Positions 61,049 through 64,000 of a stretch of DNA of 64,000 nt are shown in pieces (position 1 is the stretch's first letter; every line of letters begins with the position of its first letter). Source of the DNA: Bifidobacterium leontopitheci (lineage in GTDB: Bacteria > Actinomycetota > Actinomycetes > Actinomycetales > Bifidobacteriaceae); assembly GCF_009193355.1 (NCBI RefSeq), contig NZ_WBVT01000008.1:1-64000 (forward strand), written 5' to 3'. The position numbers and the translations under genes were made by a program. The notes beneath the pieces are model-generated. The model saw only the letters and a program-made list of their open reading frames with translations, did no database searches and was not told the DNA's origin.

Positions 61049-62389
61049 ATGTCCCAGACCAAACCATCCATATCATCCTTCATCCCCGAACCCGACCCGC
61101 GCGAACGCGGCTGGAAACGTCACGTCACGCTCCTGCTCGCCGGGCAGGCGTTCTCCCTGCTCGGCTCCAACATCGTCCAGTACGCGCTGTGGTGGTGGAT
61201 CGTGCTCCAAGCCAAAAGCGGCTGGTCCATGCTGCTCGCCACCCTCTTCGGAGTCCTGCCGCAATCCGTCGTCTCCATCTTCGGCGGCTCGCTGGCCGAC
61301 CGTCACAGCCGCAAGCCGCTCATCATGCTGCCCGACCTGATCATCGCCGGCGTGACCGTTATCCTCTCGTTCGCCTTCGCCAACGGCTGGGCGAGCCTGA
61401 CGATGCTGTTCGTCGTCCTGTTCATCAGGTCCGCCGGCGGCGGCATCCAGACGCCCGCCATCCAATCCTTCATCCCCGACATCACGCCCACCAGCCGGCT
61501 GCTGCGCGTCAATTCGATATACGGCATGATCAACTCGGCGAACATGCTCGTCGCCCCCGCCGTCGCCGCCGTGCTCATCAACGTGATGCCATTGTGGTCA
61601 ATCCTGCTCATCGATGTGACGACCGCAGTGATCGGCGTCGGCTTCGTCGCACTGATCCGGGTGCCGTCGGGCGGGAAACGGAACGTAGCCGCGGACGGCT
61701 CCACGGCTCCACGGACCGCCACCGGCCTTGCGTCAGTGTTCCGCCGCGCGTTCGCCGACCTGAAGACCGGACTCGCCTATACGATGCGCATTCCGCGGCT
61801 CAAAGGCGTGGTGGTCGGCGACGCGCTGGCGAGCTTCGTGGCCGGAGCGCCGATGAACCTCACGCTGCTGCTCATGACCCGCGAATATGCGGGCATCGAC
61901 CTCAACCTCGGCTTCGTGAACCTCACCACCGCGTCCGACAAGCTCGCCGCCAACGAGCTGAGCTGGAGCGCCGGCATGCTGTTGGGCGGCCTCGTCATGT
62001 CGACAATCGGCGTGCGTCGCGTACATGACAACATGCGTACGGTGGCGTTCGGTTTCGGCGTGTGCGGCCTTACCATCGTCGGGCTCGGCGTGGTCCCCGA
62101 CCTGCTGGGCTATCTGATCGTCAACCTGCTGTGCGGCATGTCCTGGGGCGTGTGCGCGGGGCCGTTGCGCACCGTGATCCAGACGGAGGCCGACCCGTCG
62201 ATGGTGGGGCGCGTGTTCGGCCTCGACACGACGTTCGCGACGCTCGGCATGCCGTTGGGCATGCTCGTGTTCGCGCCGCTCGCCGACGTGATGCCGGTGA
62301 CATGGGTGCTCGTCATCGGCGGTCTGCTCGCCCTGCCGGTCGCCTGGTATGTGTTCGCGCTGTCAAAACGGGAGGTGCAGACGCGATGA
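61049..62389 (+). CDS. MFS transporter, MefA-like, copy 2
   Basis: This reads as 446 residues and is a close paralogue of copy 1 over the whole length (GQAFSLLGSNIVQYALWWW; GGSLADRHSRKPLI), apart from a variable loop at about residues 205-225. The start at 61049 has only a weak AAAGCAAG upstream. Its TGA overlaps the ATG of the acetyltransferase gene, so export and acetylation may act on the same compound, which is inference. Confidence 0.9.
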   Translation: MSQTKPSISSFIPEPDPRERGWKRHVTLLLAGQAFSLLGSNIVQYALWWWIVLQAKSGWSMLLATLFGVLPQSVVSIFGGSLADRHSRKPLIMLPDLIIAGVTVILSFAFANGWASLTMLFVVLFIRSAGGGIQTPAIQSFIPDITPTSRLLRVNSIYGMINSANMLVAPAVAAVLINVMPLWSILLIDVTTAVIGVGFVALIRVPSGGKRNVAADGSTAPRTATGLASVFRRAFADLKTGLAYTMRIPRLKGVVVGDALASFVAGAPMNLTLLLMTREYAGIDLNLGFVNLTTASDKLAANELSWSAGMLLGGLVMSTIGVRRVHDNMRTVAFGFGVCGLTIVGLGVVPDLLGYLIVNLLCGMSWGVCAGPLRTVIQTEADPSMVGRVFGLDTTFATLGMPLGMLVFAPLADVMPVTWVLVIGGLLALPVAWYVFALSKREVQTR

Positions 62390-63042
62390 GCGATGCCGTG
62401 ATCCTGCGACCGTTGCGCCGCGGCGACTATCCGACGCTGGTGGAGATGCTGCGGCGCATGTGGTATGCCGACCCGTCGATGAGCGAGACGACCGCCCGAC
62501 GCTTGGCGACCATCGACCTGCATCACTGCCTGTCCCGCTCGACCATTGCGACCGTGGCGGAGCGGGACGGCAGGGTCGTGGGCGTGATACTCGCCCGCGT
62601 CGACGCCGCGATGCCACGCTGGCGTCAGTCGCCGCTCAACCGGCACGTCCGCCGCATGATAGGGGAGTCGCTGGCGTTGCCGTTCTCGGCCGAAGGACGC
62701 CGAGGCATCCGCGACGCATTCGACCTGGTCGCCGTCGACAGGCGTCTCATGCGCGGGCTCACACCGCGCTACGACGCCGAAATCGTGCTGTTCCTGGTCG
62801 ACGAGCGGATGCGGGGCCAAGGGGTCGGCGGCACACTGTTCGACCATGTGCTGGCCCGGTTCCATGCCGCAGGTGCACGCCACTACTTCCTGTTCACCGA
62901 CACCACCTGCAACGTCGGTTTCTACGACCATCGTGGTCTGTTCAGACGCCGTGAGGAGCGCGGGATCCACCGCGACGGCAGCGAGGATACGTACTATCTG
63001 TACGAGGGCACCTGTGTTGCTTCGGCGACGAGGATGCCATAG
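62386..63042 (+). CDS. GNAT family N-acetyltransferase
   Basis: This reads as 218 residues. Motif A is FLVDERMRGQGVGGTLFDH, followed by the HYFLFTDTTCNVGFYDHRG segment with the usual late GNAT residues. An unusual insertion of about 50 residues (RWRQSPLNRHVRRMIGESLA) lies between motifs C/D and A. It is translationally coupled to the MFS copy 2 gene. Confidence 0.88.
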   Translation: MSDAVILRPLRRGDYPTLVEMLRRMWYADPSMSETTARRLATIDLHHCLSRSTIATVAERDGRVVGVILARVDAAMPRWRQSPLNRHVRRMIGESLALPFSAEGRRGIRDAFDLVAVDRRLMRGLTPRYDAEIVLFLVDERMRGQGVGGTLFDHVLARFHAAGARHYFLFTDTTCNVGFYDHRGLFRRREERGIHRDGSEDTYYLYEGTCVASATRMP

Positions 63043-63056
63043 CAACAGACGATAAA

Positions 63057-63094
63057 ACAGGGCGGCTTCCCCTGCGAAAGGGAAGCCGCCCTGT
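63057..63094. terminator. Terminator between convergent genes
   Basis: ACAGGGCGGCTTCCC (63057-63071) pairs perfectly with 63080-63094 around an 8-base loop. On the minus strand it is followed by UUUU, so it ends the quinone reductase transcript; on the plus strand it may act without a U-run for the acetyltransferase. Confidence 0.8.
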
Positions 63095-63115
63095 TCGGTT
63101 GATGATGACCGCCTG

Positions 63116-63640
63116 TTACTTGGCCAGGAACTGCTGGTAGTCCGCCGCCGCCTTGGCGAGCGCCTCGTCGGTGATGCCGAAGGCGCCGAACGTGACGAAC
63201 GGCTTGACCCACGTGGCGCTGATGTAGTTGGCCGTGCCCTGGAACGGGACGAGCACCTGCTCGATCGTGAACTTGTTCGCACCCTCGGGCTGGTAGTTGG
63301 CTTCCGGCGAGCCGGTGGAGACGGCGACGGCGAACTCCTTGCCCTCGAACGCATGGCCTTCGGAACCGTACGCCCAGCCGTGCTCGAGCACCTCGTCCTC
63401 CCACGTCTTGAGCAGCGCGGGGGAGGAGAACCACCACAGCGGGAACTGGAACACGATGCGGTCGGCGGCCTCGATGGCGGCCTGCTCGGCCTTGACGTCG
63501 ATCTTGCCGTCCGGGTAGAGCGCGTACTCGTCGCGCACGGTCACGTCGTCGAGCTCGCCGGCGGCCTTGGCCAGCGTGGCGTTGACGCGAGACTGGCCGT
63601 TCAGGGACGGGTGAAACACGAGCACCAGGGTCTTCTTCAT
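63116..63640 (-). CDS. NAD(P)H quinone oxidoreductase, flavodoxin-like (MdaB/KefF type)
   Basis: This reads as 174 residues. VLVFHPSLNGQSRVNATLA is the flavodoxin_2 FMN site; FQFPLWWFSSPALLKTWEDE and the later VSTGSPEANY complete it. Such enzymes reduce quinones by two electrons and protect against redox stress. The start at 63640 follows AGAGGAGACCACCC. An inverted repeat, CGTATAC-N11-GTATACG, lies 71 bp upstream and may be its operator. Confidence 0.92.
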   Translation of the reverse strand: MKKTLVLVFHPSLNGQSRVNATLAKAAGELDDVTVRDEYALYPDGKIDVKAEQAAIEAADRIVFQFPLWWFSSPALLKTWEDEVLEHGWAYGSEGHAFEGKEFAVAVSTGSPEANYQPEGANKFTIEQVLVPFQGTANYISATWVKPFVTFGAFGITDEALAKAAADYQQFLAK

Positions 63641-63710
63641 GGGTGGTCTCCTCTGCAATCTGAAGGATATGCGCGCGGGCGCGTAGCCTCTGACAGCTGC
63701 CGCCACCGCG

Positions 63711-63735
63711 CGTATACCTCGAAACGATGTATACG
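63711..63735. promoter_or_regulatory. CGTATAC-N11-GTATACG operator-like repeat
   Basis: Perfect 7-bp half sites at 63711-63717 and 63729-63735, plus a further CATACG nearby, lie in the promoter region of the quinone reductase. This resembles binding sites of small redox-responsive regulators. Confidence 0.55.
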
Positions 63736-63833
63736 AATTCAGCATACGTGACAGGCGCCCGGGGCGGTGTCCGCTTCGCTATGGACGAACAGGCAGGCGA
63801 GGGCGGATTCGTCGGACGTCGCATCCGACGGCT

Positions 63834-64000
63834 TCACACATGTCCGATGACGCGCGCGGGACTGCCGGCAACGATGGCGCCCGCGGGCACGTCGTGCGTG
63901 ACGACCGCTCCCGCGCCGATGATTGCGCCGTCGCCGACCGTCACGTTCTGCAATACGATCGCACCCGCGCCGATCCACACCCGTCGGCCGATGCTGATCG
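63834..64000 (-). CDS. Hexapeptide-repeat acetyltransferase, C-terminal part only
   Basis: The gene runs off the window end, so only about 54 C-terminal residues are visible. [20 protein letters not shown] and [20 protein letters not shown] are left-handed beta-helix repeats, ending in PARVIGHV, the tail of maltose/galactoside O-acetyltransferase or NodL-like enzymes. Confidence 0.85.
   Translation of the reverse strand, partial: ISIGRRVWIGAGAIVLQNVTVGDGAIIGAGAVVTHDVPAGAIVAGSPARVIGHV

Overview
The window reads as a high-GC Gram-positive chromosome of the Bifidobacterium type. The basis is the gene set (metE, metF, a long actinobacterial glnE, and a full pyrBI-C-F-K-D-E cluster with the bifidobacterial PyrK/PyrD pair), the strong G/C third-position bias, and bifidobacterial-style GC-rich palindromic repeats between genes. 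No rRNA, tRNA, CRISPR array, complete insertion sequence or replication origin was recognised. All calls are by reading; no database search was possible.

Layout. 1-4.8 kb is an accessory island of lower GC: a small divergent membrane protein, then an operon of unknown genes carrying an ImmA/IrrE-type HEIGH metallopeptidase, then a lone Cys-pair protein whose upstream region repeats 20 bp from the island's first promoter region. 4.9-11.5 kb holds methionine and one-carbon genes (metE, metF) and glnE. 11.5-17.4 kb holds an aldo/keto reductase, a membrane-anchored protein, a Sel1-repeat protein and a SWIM zinc-finger protein. 17.5-24.2 kb is the pyrimidine operon pyrB-pyrI-pyrC-pyrF-pyrK-pyrD-pyrE, closed by a 30-bp-arm inverted repeat that also cuts off a DUF2335 gene. 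24.8-30.1 kb is a decayed prophage: small plus-strand genes, and minus-strand portal, MuF-type head protein, scaffold and capsid remnants. The MuF protein carries a C-terminal ADP-ribosyltransferase-like domain, and a small acidic gene overlaps its stop codon. This is the best candidate for an underexplored system.

30.2-43.0 kb holds a MATE exporter, a zinc alcohol dehydrogenase, an SPFH-SHOCT / zinc-ribbon / membrane-protein cluster, a MalY-like aminotransferase with a DUF3737 beta-helix protein, a UvrA-like ATPase, and a coiled-coil surface protein. 43.1-44.3 kb is an AT-rich orphan AAA ATPase. 44.3-50.2 kb is rich in regulators (TetR, MerR, two PadR) with an NADP oxidoreductase whose divergent promoters share paired PadR-like boxes, plus a membrane protein and an EndoIII-like glycosylase. 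50.2-54.6 kb has a FetAB-like ABC pair, a two-component system and a DedA protein. 54.8-63 kb is an efflux region with four MFS transporters (two of them tandem MefA-like paralogues), a GNAT enzyme, a RelB/DinJ-PIN toxin-antitoxin pair and a LysR remnant. The window ends with a quinone reductase and the 3' end of a hexapeptide acetyltransferase.

Two window-wide patterns stand out. Six genes have a -10-like hexamer starting exactly 13 nt before the start codon and no ribosome binding site, as expected for leaderless mRNAs. In addition, several intergenic regions carry long, nearly perfect inverted repeats, three of which share the core GCGTTTTGYCCGGTT.
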